A model generated the notes under the pieces. It ran no database searches. It was given only the letters and a program-made list of their open reading frames with translations, and was not told the DNA's origin. A program made the position numbers and the translations under genes. Shown piece after piece: positions 11,501 through 21,877 of a stretch of 64,000 nucleotides of DNA; the first letter of the stretch is position 1; each line of letters begins with the position of its first letter. Source of the DNA: Jacaranda mimosifolia (taxonomy: Eukaryota; Streptophyta; Magnoliopsida; Lamiales; Bignoniaceae). The stretch is from positions 20,623,744-20,687,743 of the forward strand of contig CM032123.1 in NCBI GenBank assembly GCA_018894105.1, in the 5' to 3' direction.

Positions 11501-12137
11501 AAAAGGTCGGACTGAATCAAGAAGCAACCCGAAAGGTTTAAATCTCTTCATGAGATGAGATGGGCCAATTGGATATTGATCCGAAGATATATGAGGAAGC
11601 TATGTTGAACATAGACTCGGAACTTTGACTTGATGACATGAGATCTGAAATGAACTTTATGTACTCCAACAAAGTATGGACTTTGCTAGATCCACCAGAG
11701 GGTATCGTACTCGTTGGTTGCAAGTGAATCTAGAAGTGAAAGCTAGGAGTCAATGGAGAGGTAACGACCTTTAACACGCAACTAGTGGAGAAAGGTTATA
11801 CTCAAAGACTTGGTATTGATTTTGAGAAAACCTTTTCACCAATTGCAATACCTACGTCCATTCGGATTATGCTTTCCATAGCTGTATATTATGATTATGA
11901 GACATGGCAAATGGATGTGAAAATTGCTTTCCTTAATGGAAAAATTGAAGAAAAAAATCTATATGGAGCAACTACAAGGTTTTACATTCAAAGGGAGTGA
12001 GCAAAAGGTTTGCAAACTTGAGAGATCCATTTATGGACTCAAGCAAACGTCCAAAAGTTGGAACATATATTTTGATAAAATGGTCAAATCGTTTGACTTT
12101 ATCAAAAATGTATATGAACCTTGTGTGTATAGTAAGG
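11501..12137 (+). pseudogene. Ty1/copia reverse transcriptase 5' part, element A
   Basis: Starts in the RT N-terminal region near 11560. It contains LVEKGYTQRLGIDFEKTFSPI (11785-11850), WQMDVKIAFLNGKIEE near 11905-11950 and SIYGLKQTSKSWNIYFD near 12020-12075. It stops just upstream of the position where YVDD should be, because a DNA transposon-like sequence begins at about 12138. Internal damage includes TGA for Trp at 11725-11727 and a +1 shift near 11945. The rest of the RT, RNase H and the 3' LTR of A were not found. Confidence 0.85.
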
Positions 12138-14043
12138 TACTAAGAGAAAAAATCGTTTCAGCAATCATTAACATTAGTCGCTATAAGTAAAAAAATGATT
12201 GCTAAAACTTAGAGTGGCCAAAATGATGATGGTCGCATGTGGTCACAACATAATAGCTACTAAAAGTGCTCAGTGATGAGTTATTAACTTGGATGCTGAA
12301 AATACATGTTTAGCGACCATCCAATAATAGTCAGTAAAGATGTAAAAATTAGTGACATACTTTTTACTCGCTAATGTAAAAGTTTGTGGTTACTATAAAA
12401 TTGAGATGGTTGTTGTAGGTACGCATACAATGACCACATATTTTGGTTGGTAAAAATTGATTCTTTAGCAACCAAATCATTGGTTGAAATGACTTTTAGA
12501 TAGTTGCAATAGTTTGTTATTTAATAAGTTTTAACGACCCCATTGCGTGATAAAACATAATTGCTAAAGAGTATGCTTTAGCAACAAAATAATTGACTAT
12601 AGTAATTTTAATATTGTCGCAACACTTATTGCATTTTTTATGATTTAGTAACCAAAAGTGTAGCTACTAGTTACTAATATATTACTTATTAGAAATCAAA
12701 TGCCAATTGGAGAAATAATTTTAATTGGTTGTTAATCTATATATTTTAGCAACCAAATAGTAGCTGCAAAAGTAGCTTGAAATGATTGCTAATATGAACT
12801 TTTAAGCCAATAAATAATTGCCAAGCAATTTGAGTTGGAATAGATTCAGGATATATAATAAACTAAAATGGGATTACAAGTGAAGAGTACTTGTGCTAAA
12901 TAGAAATAAGGATATATAGTAAACCAAAAATAGAATATATTATAAACCAAAAGAAAGATTACAAACCAATTGTTAAAGCAAAAATTAAATAATAAAGTAC
13001 TTACTTCCCTTACAATAAGCTCTGACAAAGATAAAACAAGTGCTTACTATCCTAACAAATGTTTAAAACTAAATAAAGATTGCAACTAATTCCTGTAATA
13101 ATTAACTAAAGAGCAAATCCTATTGAAATAGGCCCCCAAATCATTTAGGTCCCAATCCAAAAGATGACCTCCCCAAAATTGTTTGTTGCCAAAAGGATTG
13201 TTAGCTGCCAAAACTGATTTGAAATCTAATGAGTGCAACTCCAGTGATATCATTCTACAAAAAGTCAAAATTATGCAAAAGTCCAAATTAGCTACAACAT
13301 ATATGCAAATAGGCGCTTCACTAGTAAGAATCCTCTTTTTTAGTGAAACTAAGCAAATTATGAGCATTAGCGTGTCAGATATCGAATCTCAATACTCGTA
13401 ATTTGCATAACAAAAGAAGAATTAAGTCCCAGTAGCGAGTTCCCATTGAGCCATAATTTCAAGAATACTTCATGCCAAATTCAACTTGGAATAGGGTCCA
13501 AATCTCACTTCAAACAAAACGTCACAATAACATGCAGCAGAATCCAAAATAATAAGCTAAAGCTTGCACAATCTGAGGCAACCTGTGCACAATTTATTCC
13601 AGGTCACAATAGATAAATTGAGGCTACTCAAAATAAACTTCTCTATGTCTACAATCTATTCCATGCCTACACCCAGAGGCTAATGAAAATAAACTGCTCA
13701 AAAGAGTTGCTTCCATAAGGTCATAACATCCCACTCTAGAACAGCATAAATTAGAAACAGATTCCAAAAACAAAGAGTCCAAGGAGCTGTCAGGGCCAGC
13801 CCAGCAAAATTTGCATCCAAAGTTGAAGACAATCTAAATCTAAAGTTTGAATGAACCTGTGACAGTAAGGTTTGGAAATGCAAGCTTCCAAGCAAGGAGC
13901 AGCAGACCTAAGAACACTTATTGATATGTAAAACTATTGTTGCACGTTCAAATAAAATTAACGACTTACCCAATGAAATTCCAACTAATATGAAAGAGCA
14001 ATTCAAAAATACTCTAGCAAACAAGACAAGTTAAGTAAAAGAT
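12138..14043. mobile_element. CACTA-like DNA transposon fragment and attached non-copia sequence
   Basis: Copia RT ends abruptly and TACTAAGAGAAAAAATCG follows, close to the CACTA terminal consensus CACTACAAGAAAAA. The next 650 bp repeat AGCAACCAAA / AGCGACCA and their complements at least eight times in both directions (for example near 12305, 12465, 12570, 12745), which is typical of CACTA subterminal regions. From about 12840 to 14043 the sequence is unlike the rest of the window and shows no convincing protein. The other terminus is absent, and the fragment ends where LTR B begins. The superfamily call is inference from the end and the subterminal repeats. Confidence 0.55.
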
Positions 14044-15978
14044 TGTTGGAATAGTACCTCGCAAGCCAATTGGATTGGTGTTGTAAACTATTTCACTTGT
14101 GATGCAATCTTGATTGAATAATATTCATTATATGGCCATCTTCATCTTATGCTCATTTATATTTCACTAGCATTTGGTTGAAGCCCTTATATCACACAAG
14201 ACTACGGGACCTGGTCACGCACTGGGTGGTCATCATGGAATAAGTCTTACATAATCGTGATCTTAATCTTCCAAATCATAGGATCTTATGAGACAAGGCT
14301 TCTAAGATCCGTATAAACTTGTACTAACGACGCATAGATCCAAGGAGTTGGATATTGCTCCATTTCATGGGCAATCTCATATGAGATATGGATACATGTT
14401 AGTAGGTGTTTGTTAGGGAACAAAGCACAAAAGGCCCACCTAGAGAATCCACTAGATAGCCAAAGTGGCAAGTCGGTAGTAGCAAATTCTCCAGCTTACG
14501 CTAGTGCATATAATTAGTCATTTGACTTGAGGATCTATGGTAACCTTGTATTTAGGTCCTCATGCTTTGACTCCTCCTTGGTCACTTAGCGAGCCATTCA
14601 GTTGCTGATTGGGCATGAGCTACTTAGATATGGAGGTTTATGAGATCCAAGATGGAATCCTATTCCTCATCTTTGTGCAGGGTGAGTAAATCTTATATGT
14701 ATTCTGTAATGATCGATTCTAAGAAATCCTTGCGCAAGGTAGCATGACAATTTGAAAAAGAAGTTTTCTAAAGATGAGGTCATAAAGTGGAATTAAACAT
14801 TGGGAATCGAGATATAGTATTGAGGCTATTAATGAGCCGACAAATAACTTGCCTTAGGCCTCTTTCGGAAGATAGGAGACGAAATGACTGTATTTGCATG
14901 GTACAGATAGAGCTATAATGGTTTTCCAAGAGCATTCATTTTGGCCAATTTGTTGGATTCCATGGGCTTGAGATTGGACATTAACCATGGAGGTTGGGTA
15001 CTCTTCAATTAATGGAGATTAATTGAATTAAGTTGATTAGTTTAAAAGAGTTTAAACTAAAATGAATATACAATATTCAAAAGCCACAAGAAGTTGTGAT
15101 CCCATGTCCAATGAATGATAGAACTTATTGGGTCACACACAAAAGCCAATTGCATTTCCTAAATGGTGGAGGAATTTTTTCTACGTGTTAGAAACTTGCT
15201 CGATGTGACCGATTTTAAGGTGACTAGAAATTGAGGTAAATTTTGGCTTGATTAATTTATTTGTTAAATTGTTCAAATAATTTAAGGAGTTGAATTAGAC
15301 TAATAATTAAGGAATTAATTATTTGGTGCCATATGACCATCAATAGGTCAAGTTACCTTAAAGAGTTAAGTTAACAATTCTTCGCTTAAAGAGTTAAGTT
15401 AACAATTCTTAGCTTAAAGAGTTAAGCTAATTAACTTAAAAGTTAAATAAATTATTAATTAATTAAATTAGAGTGTTTAATTTAATTAATGAGAAGAATC
15501 ATTTTGGAGAGAATATTTAAAATGAAAGGTTCATTTTGGTGTGGCATTTAATTAATTTGGCATTAGATTTTAAATGTAATTAAAATGCACATAATTTACA
15601 TTAGATTTGAATTTTCCAACTTACAAGACAAGTGGGCGGTCCCCCCACCTTGAGGAAGGTGTGATGCCACCTTGACATCACACTATTCTCTCTCTCTATG
15701 TACAGATATAGAGGTGAGAGTGGGCGGCCATCACAATTCATGTGAAGAATTAGATTATCACATTTTCCCTCCTTCAAAGTGTTACCTCATGAGTTGAAGC
15801 TTCACATCTCTCTTCACATCTCTCTTCTTACTCAACACCAAAATTGGCCTTGAAGATATTATTTCTCCTCTCTATCTCTCGCTAATATTGATGAGAAATT
15901 GGAAAAAGAATTGGTGTGTGGATCATATTGATAGAGGCAAGATAATAGGATTGTTATGCCTTGGTGTGTGGATCATAT
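14044..15978 (+). mobile_element. 5' LTR of copia element B, 3' end deleted
   Basis: Begins TGTTGGAATAGTACCTCGC at 14044 and follows the family LTR through the TATA region to about 15960, then jumps into gag. The last 250-300 bp of the LTR, the primer site and the start of the leader are missing. The end carries an 18-bp repeat, TTGGTGTGTGGATCATAT, at 15911-15928 and again at 15961-15978. This looks like filler copied at a repaired break. Confidence 0.85.
15658..15711 (+). promoter_or_regulatory. LTR inverted repeat and TATA region (element B)
   Basis: GGTGTGATGCCA (15658-15669) faces TGACATCACAC (about 15673-15683) with one mismatch. The TATA region downstream has decayed to CTCTATGTACAGATATAG. 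Confidence 0.5.
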
Positions 15979-16345
15979 GAGACATGCATGTGAGATCTAT
16001 AAACACCTACAAGAGTTGTATAGTGTTCAAACTAGACACGAAAGGTTCGCTTGTCTAGAGAGCTTTTAGATCAGGCATGTTAAAGGGTTCAAGTGTCCAT
16101 GACCACAGGCTTAAGATGATTAGACTCATCAAAAAGCTTCGAGAACTAGATGTGGTCATGGATAATGATCTTTATATAGATTTGATCCTACAATCATTGC
16201 CCCATTCGTTTGATTAATTCATTATGAACTTTAATGTGTCCAAGCAAAATGTGATGATTAATGAAATGGTGAATATGATGGCGACTGCCGAGGCGACTAT
16301 GAAAACGAAAAAACCTCTTATGCTTGGTTCTGCCTCTAAGTCGAA
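15979..16345 (+). repeat. Truncated first copy of the element B leader-gag tandem array
   Basis: Gag sequence from the HACEIYKHLQELY motif to the lysine-rich region before the zinc knuckle. It is nearly identical to 17190-17560 and 18415-18782. It enters from LTR sequence at 15979 and ends at 16345, where the leader part of the next unit begins. It carries the same TAA in the FD-FIMNF motif as the other two copies. Confidence 0.85.
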
Positions 16346-17560
16346 GATCAAAATATACACAAATTAGAAAGAGTTTTAATTAATCCGTGCCTTTTACCAA
16401 TAGTATACGCCATGACGATGCTACCAAATTTGTGTGATGGCGCTCAAAGCGGGGGTCACACTTAGGAGGAAAGTTGTGAGCATATACTTAGCATACGATG
16501 CACCTTTGATTTGAGAAACTCCATGCATTGACACACGAAGCTTGGGATGTTGTGGACGTCTCGAATCAAAGCTTGATTAGTTGGTTCGACTTAAGACTAA
16601 GTATATAGATGCACTCAAAGCGGGGTGTCTTCATTAAAAGTGAGGCAAAATATAACAAGAGTTGTAGGAGATGCGATTACCAAGCGTTGCTTACCTTTAG
16701 ATTGTTTGCGGATGGCACTCGAAGTGGGGGTCCACTTACAAGTCCTTAGGATCTTGATTCTTACTGGGAAATGAAATTTCCTAAATTCTTCTAGAGGGTG
16801 AAGAATTTGATAAAATAGTAGGAGAACACATGCTTGAAAGCATGAACATGTTTTCAATATCAAAATTCAATCATATGCTTATACTCCTTTTTGGCCTTTT
16901 GTAGATTTTCAAATCCTCAAAAAGAAAATGGCTAAAAACACATTCGCAAGCATTTTGGAAACAATAAACTCACTGGGCTTAACTTTCGTGATTGGTTAAG
17001 GAACTTTAAAACCATTCTTTACTCCAAAAAAAAGACTTACGTACTTGATCAAAGTCTGCTAGGCACCTTAGGGGATGATGCCACCGATAAGGCCCGTGAA
17101 TTGTTCATTAAATTTGTAGATGATAATCTACAAATGAGATGCCTCATGATGGCTTCCATGACTAATGAGCTCAAAAAGACTCACGAGCGTATGAGACATG
17201 CATGTGAGATCTATAAACACCTACAAGAGTTGTATGGTGTTCAAACAAGACAGAAAAGGTTCGCTTTGCCTAGAGAGCTTTGAGATCAAGGATGTTAAAG
17301 GGTTCAAGTGTCCATGACCACAAGCTTAAGATGATTAGACTCATTGAAAAGCTTTGAGAACTAGATGTGGTCATGGACAATGATCTTTATGTAGATTTGA
17401 TCCTACAATCATTGCCCCATTCGTTCGATTAATTCATTATGAACTTTAATGTGTCCTAGCAAAAGATGATGATTAACGAAATGGTGAATATGATGGTGAC
17501 TGCCGAGGCAACTATGAGAAAGGAAAAACCTCTTATGCTTGCTTCTGCCTCTAAGTTGAA
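16346..17560 (+). repeat. Leader-gag tandem unit 2 of element B (1215 bp)
   Basis: Full unit: late leader (16346-16927, with four GGCACTCAAAGCGGGG-like cassettes at 16439, 16530, 16611 and 16714), a gag ATG at 16928, and gag up to the region before the zinc knuckle. A one-base loss at about codon 11 shifts the gag frame, and the same lesion is in unit 3. The unit ends at CTCTAAG..GAAG and restarts with leader sequence, so the joint lies between gag and leader at a shared TAAGTC-like stretch. Confidence 0.88.
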
Positions 17561-18782
17561 GATCAAAATAGATGCAAATTAGAAAGAGTTTTAATTAATC
17601 CATGCCTTTTACCAATAGTATACGCCATGACGATGCTACCAAATTTGTGTGATGGCACTCAAAGCGGGGGTCACACTTAGGAGGAAAGTTGTGAGCATAT
17701 ACTTAGCATACGATGCACCTTTGATTTGAGAAACTCCATGCATTGGCACGTAAAGCTTGGGATGTTGTGGACGTCTCGAATCAAAGCTTGATTAGTAGGT
17801 TTGACTTAAGACTAAGTAATAGATGCACTCAAAGTGGGGCGTCTTCATTAAAAGTGATGCAAAATATATCAAGGGTTATAGGAGATGTGATTACCAAGCG
17901 TTGCTTACCTTTAGATTGTTTGTGGATGGCACTTGAAGGGGGCGTCCGCTTACAAGTCCTTAGGATCTTGATTCTTATTGGGAAATGAAATTTCCTAAAT
18001 TCTTCTAGAGGGTGAAGAGTTTGATAAAATAGTGGGAGAAAACATGCTTGAAAGCATGAACATAGTTCATGCTTTCAATATCAAAATCCAATCATATGCT
18101 TATACTCTTTTTTGGCCTCTTGTAGATTTTTGAAATCCTCAAAAAGAAAATGGCTAAAAATCCACTCGCAAGTATTTTGGAAGCAATAAACTCACTGAGC
18201 CTAACTTTCGTGACTGGTTAAGGAACCTTAAAATCATTCTTTACTCCAAAAAAAGGACTTACGTACTTGATCAAAGTCCACTAGGCCGCTTGGGGGATGA
18301 TGCCATCGATGAAGCCCGTGAATTGTTCATTAAATTTGTAGATGATAATCTACAAATGAGATGCCTCATGATGGCTTCTATGACTAATGAGCTCAAAAAG
18401 ACTCACGAGCATATGAGACATGCATGTGAGATCTATAAACACCTACAAGAGTTGTATGGTGTTCAAACAAGACACGAAAGGTTCGCTTTGTCTAGAGAGC
18501 TTTTAGATCAAGGATGGTAAAGGGTTCAAGTGTCCATGACCACAGGCTTATGATGATTAGACTCATTGAAAAGCCTCAAGAACTAGGCGTGGTCATGGAC
18601 AATGATCTTTATGTAGATTTGATCCTACAATCATTGCCCCCTTCATTTGATTAATTCATTATGAACTTTAATGTGTCCAAGCAAAAGGTGATGACTAACG
18701 AAATGGTGAATATGATGGTGACTGCCGAGGCGACTATGAAAAAGGAAAAACCTCTTATGCTTGCTTCTGCCTCTAAGTCGAA
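17561..18782 (+). repeat. Leader-gag tandem unit 3 of element B (about 1222 bp)
   Basis: Second full copy of the same unit. Leader is 17561-18149 with cassettes at 17654, 17745, 17824 and 17928. The gag ATG is at 18150. Unlike unit 2 it continues into the rest of gag. The two full units are visibly almost identical, including the shared frameshift near the gag start and the TAA near 18650, so the duplication came after gag was already broken. Confidence 0.88.
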
Positions 18783-18965
18783 GAGCCCTAGCGGTCCTAG
18801 AAAGGAAGGTAAGAGTAAGAAGAGTTCCTCCTTGAAAGGGACGCAACCTTTTCAAGGTTTATGTGGAGTTAAGAAGAAGAAAGGGGACAAAATCGATGCA
18901 ACTTGTTTTTACTATGCCGAAAAGGGGTATTAGAAAAGAAATTGCAAGGAATACCTTAGCACCCT
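18150..18965 (+). pseudogene. Ty1/copia gag remnant, element B (last copy)
   Basis: Starts MAKNPLASI, then shifts frame. It recovers the capsid motifs FIKFVDDNLQMRCLMMASM, ELKKTHEHMRHACEIYKHL and YGVQTRHERFALSREL, and has TAA in place of the Gln codon in FD-FIMNF. A basic KKGDKID region leads into the zinc knuckle CFYYAEKGY-stop-KRNCKEYL near 18901-18955: the second Cys and the His of CCHC are both Tyr. Length to the knuckle is similar to copy A. Not functional. Confidence 0.85.
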
Positions 18966-20230
18966 TTGGAATGGTATGTACATCATTGAAGTGCACTTAT
19001 TGACTTATTCTTCTTCATAGATATTTGATACCGCATATGGGTCTCACCTTTGTAATTTGTTACATGGGATGTGAATAATAACAAGTCTATGTGAAGGGGA
19101 TATGATCATCCACCTCAAAAATAGAGCAAGAGTTGCAGCCACGGTCCAAGGCGTAGTAAAGTTAGACTTGGGGAATGCTTGCATTATTTTAGATCTTTGT
19201 TATTATGTACCCCAATTTGTTAAAATCATTGTTTCAATTTCCGTTTCTGATAATGAACGATTTGATTTTTCTATATCGAATGGGGTATTGAAAGCATTAA
19301 AGAATGGTTCTTTAATTGCACAAGGTACATTGAATAATGGATTATGCATACTAGATTCCAACCTTCACTAATGTATATTCAATTAAGTAAAAGAAAATTA
19401 GATAACCAAGAAAATGCCATTCTTTGGTATACAAGACTTTAACATATCTCTAAAAATAGGATGAACAAGTTAAAAGCTCTCAAAGCACTAAATGTTAGTG
19501 TCATTGAGAACCTTCATACTTGTGAATCCTGTTTCAAGGGAAAAATGACCAAACTCCTTTGTAGGATAAACAAAGCGCACCACAAGTTCTTTGGATTTGA
19601 TCCATATAGATTTATGTGGCCTACAAAGAATTAGTTCAAGAGGAAGCTATTCCTACTTCATCACCTTCACTAATGATTATAGTCAGTTCAGACATGTGTA
19701 TCTTATAAAGTACAAGTTTGAAGCCTTTGAAAAGTTCAAAGAGTATAGGAATGAAGAAAAAAGGCAAAAGAGACTTCGCATTAATGCTCTTCAATTAGAT
19801 CGAGTGGGAGAATACTTAAGAACCAAATTCTTGGGTTATCTAAAGGAGAATGAAATTTTCTTACAATGAACTCCACCCTACACACCCCAACATAATAGAG
19901 TAGCCAAAAAGAGAAATCGTACTTTGTTAGACATGGTACGTTCCGTGATATGTTTTTTCGATGTGCCCATATCTTTTCGGGGATACGCTTTAGAAACAAC
20001 TGCGAGGTAACTAAATATAGTACCCTCAAAGTTGGTGCCAAAGGCACCGCATGAGATGTGGTTTGGCAATGCAGCCTCTTTCCATTACCTTAAGGTTTGG
20101 GGGCCTCCCGACTACAGAAGATAGCTAGTGGGAGACAAGTTAGATAGTAGATCCACCTTGTGTAAGTTTGTGGGATACCCTAGAGAGACTACGAGTTATT
20201 ACTTTTATGATCCAAAGGAATTTCTATTAG
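18966..20230 (+). pseudogene. Ty1/copia protease-integrase remnant, element B
   Basis: Protease region with IFDTAYGSHLCN near 19022-19060. Then come the block NGVLKALKNGSLIAQGTL (19278-19338), the zinc region with HTCESCFKGKMT near 19525, and integrase at 19591-20200 with DLIHIDLCGL, SYFITFTNDYSQF, LQLDRVGEYLRTKFLGYL and TPPYTPQHNRVAK. The region ends near 20213, where about 60 bp of the linker are missing compared with A. Stops and shifts break the frame throughout. Confidence 0.85.
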
Positions 20231-21877
20231 ATAAAAAGAGCATATCATTGAACTTGATGAAGTTTAAGATGATCAACAAATCCCACAAGCGGTAGAAACA
20301 AGTGAGCTTCGAGAGCCTTATGGACAATCTCTAAGAAGGTCGGACCGAATCAAGAAGCAACCTGAAAGGTTTGCATTCTTTCATGAGACGGGCCAATCAG
20401 TTAGTGATCCAAAGACCTATGAGGAGCTATGTTAGCCATAGAGTTAGGACATTGGCTAGACACTACGAGATCCAAAATGGACTCCATGCACTCCAACAAA
20501 GTATGCACTTTGGTATATCCACTTAAAGGAATAGTTCCCATTGGTTGCAAGTGAATCTACAAGCGAAAGCTTGGAATCGATGAAGAGGTAACAATGTTTA
20601 AGGTACGACTAGTGGCAAAAGGTTACACTTAAAGATCTAGTATTGATTTCGAGAAAACTTTTTCACCGGTCACAATGCCTAAGTCCATTCGGATTCTACT
20701 TGCCATAGTCGCATATTATGGCTATGAGATATGAAAAATAGACGTGAAAACCACTCTCCTTAATAGAGATATTGAAGAAGAAATATATATTGAGGAACCA
20801 TAACAATTTACATCTAAGGGGAGTGAGCAAAAGGTTTGCGAACTCCAGAGATCTATTTATGGACTCAAACAAGCACCACGAAGTTGGAACATACATTTTG
20901 ACAAGACAGTCAAATTGTTTAGCTTTGTCAAAAATGTGTATGAACTTTGTGTGTATATGAAGGCTAGCAGGAGTAGTGTACAGTTTATTGTGCTTTTTGT
21001 TGATGACATCCTTCTCATTGGGAATGAGGCAGGAATGTTCGAGTGTACTAAAGCATGGTTATCCACTCAAGTCTCTATGAAGGATTTGGGAGAAGCATCC
21101 TATGTATTGGGAATACATATTTATAGAGATAGATCAAGGAGGATGCTGCGACTTTCCCAAACCCCGTATATTGACATGATACTAAAGAGGTTTAGTAAGA
21201 AAGAATCCAAGAGGTGATTCCTTCTTATAGGACATAACATTCTTGTCTCCAAGTCTATGGCCCTTGAGACTGACGATGAGAGATAACAGATGTCCCACAT
21301 ACCTTGTACATTTGCCATTGGGAGCATAATTTGTGACATTCAATGTACAAGACCAGATGTGACACACACTCTAAGTGTTATGAGTCATTTCCAAACCAAT
21401 CCCAGTGAAAGTCAGTGGATAGCCGTAAAAGCAATCTTTAAGTACTTGAGAAGAACTAAGAACTTATTTTTGGTATATGGTAATCGAGAATTAAAACTCA
21501 AGGGGTGTTCGGATTCTAGTTTCAATCCGACGAAATGACCTAAAATCCACTTTTGGATTCATATTTTGCCTTAATGGCGGTGTGGTAGGTTGGAAGAGTT
21601 CCAAACAAGACACCACAACCAATTCTACCATAGAGGTAGAATATATTTCGACTTCAGAAGCTACAAATGAAGGTGTTTAGATGCGCAAGCTGAAGAGCCA
21701 AGATCTCATCAGCGATCTAAGCACATATTGAGACGATACCATTTGATCCAGGAGATCATTGATAGAGGAGACATCTAAATGGAGAGAGTTACCTCGGAAG
21801 AAAATATAGCAGATCTACTGACTAAACCCCTATCGTAAAAGGTCTATGAAGGACATCTTGAGAATATAGGTCTTAAG
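20231..21877 (+). pseudogene. Ty1/copia RT-RNase H remnant, element B
   Basis: RT at about 20400-21230, with the catalytic motif in the form FVDD (20999-21010: FVDDILLIGNEAG) where other copies have YVDD or YADD. RNase H at about 21240-21830. TGA replaces Trp at 20552-20554 and again at 20732-20734, the same two codons as in element 0. A run of sequence before the LTR is missing: the purine tract and about 40 bp after GGTCTTAAG are gone, and the next LTR starts exactly at TGTTGG. Confidence 0.87.

Noticed and set aside
13086..13401. Overlapping frames in 13086-13401 as exons
   Set aside because: Low-complexity frames on both strands with no recognisable motif or splice context.
15979..18782. 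CRISPR-like or satellite array
   Set aside because: The repeat unit is 1.2 kb of leader and gag with no spacers. It is a local duplication in one retroelement.
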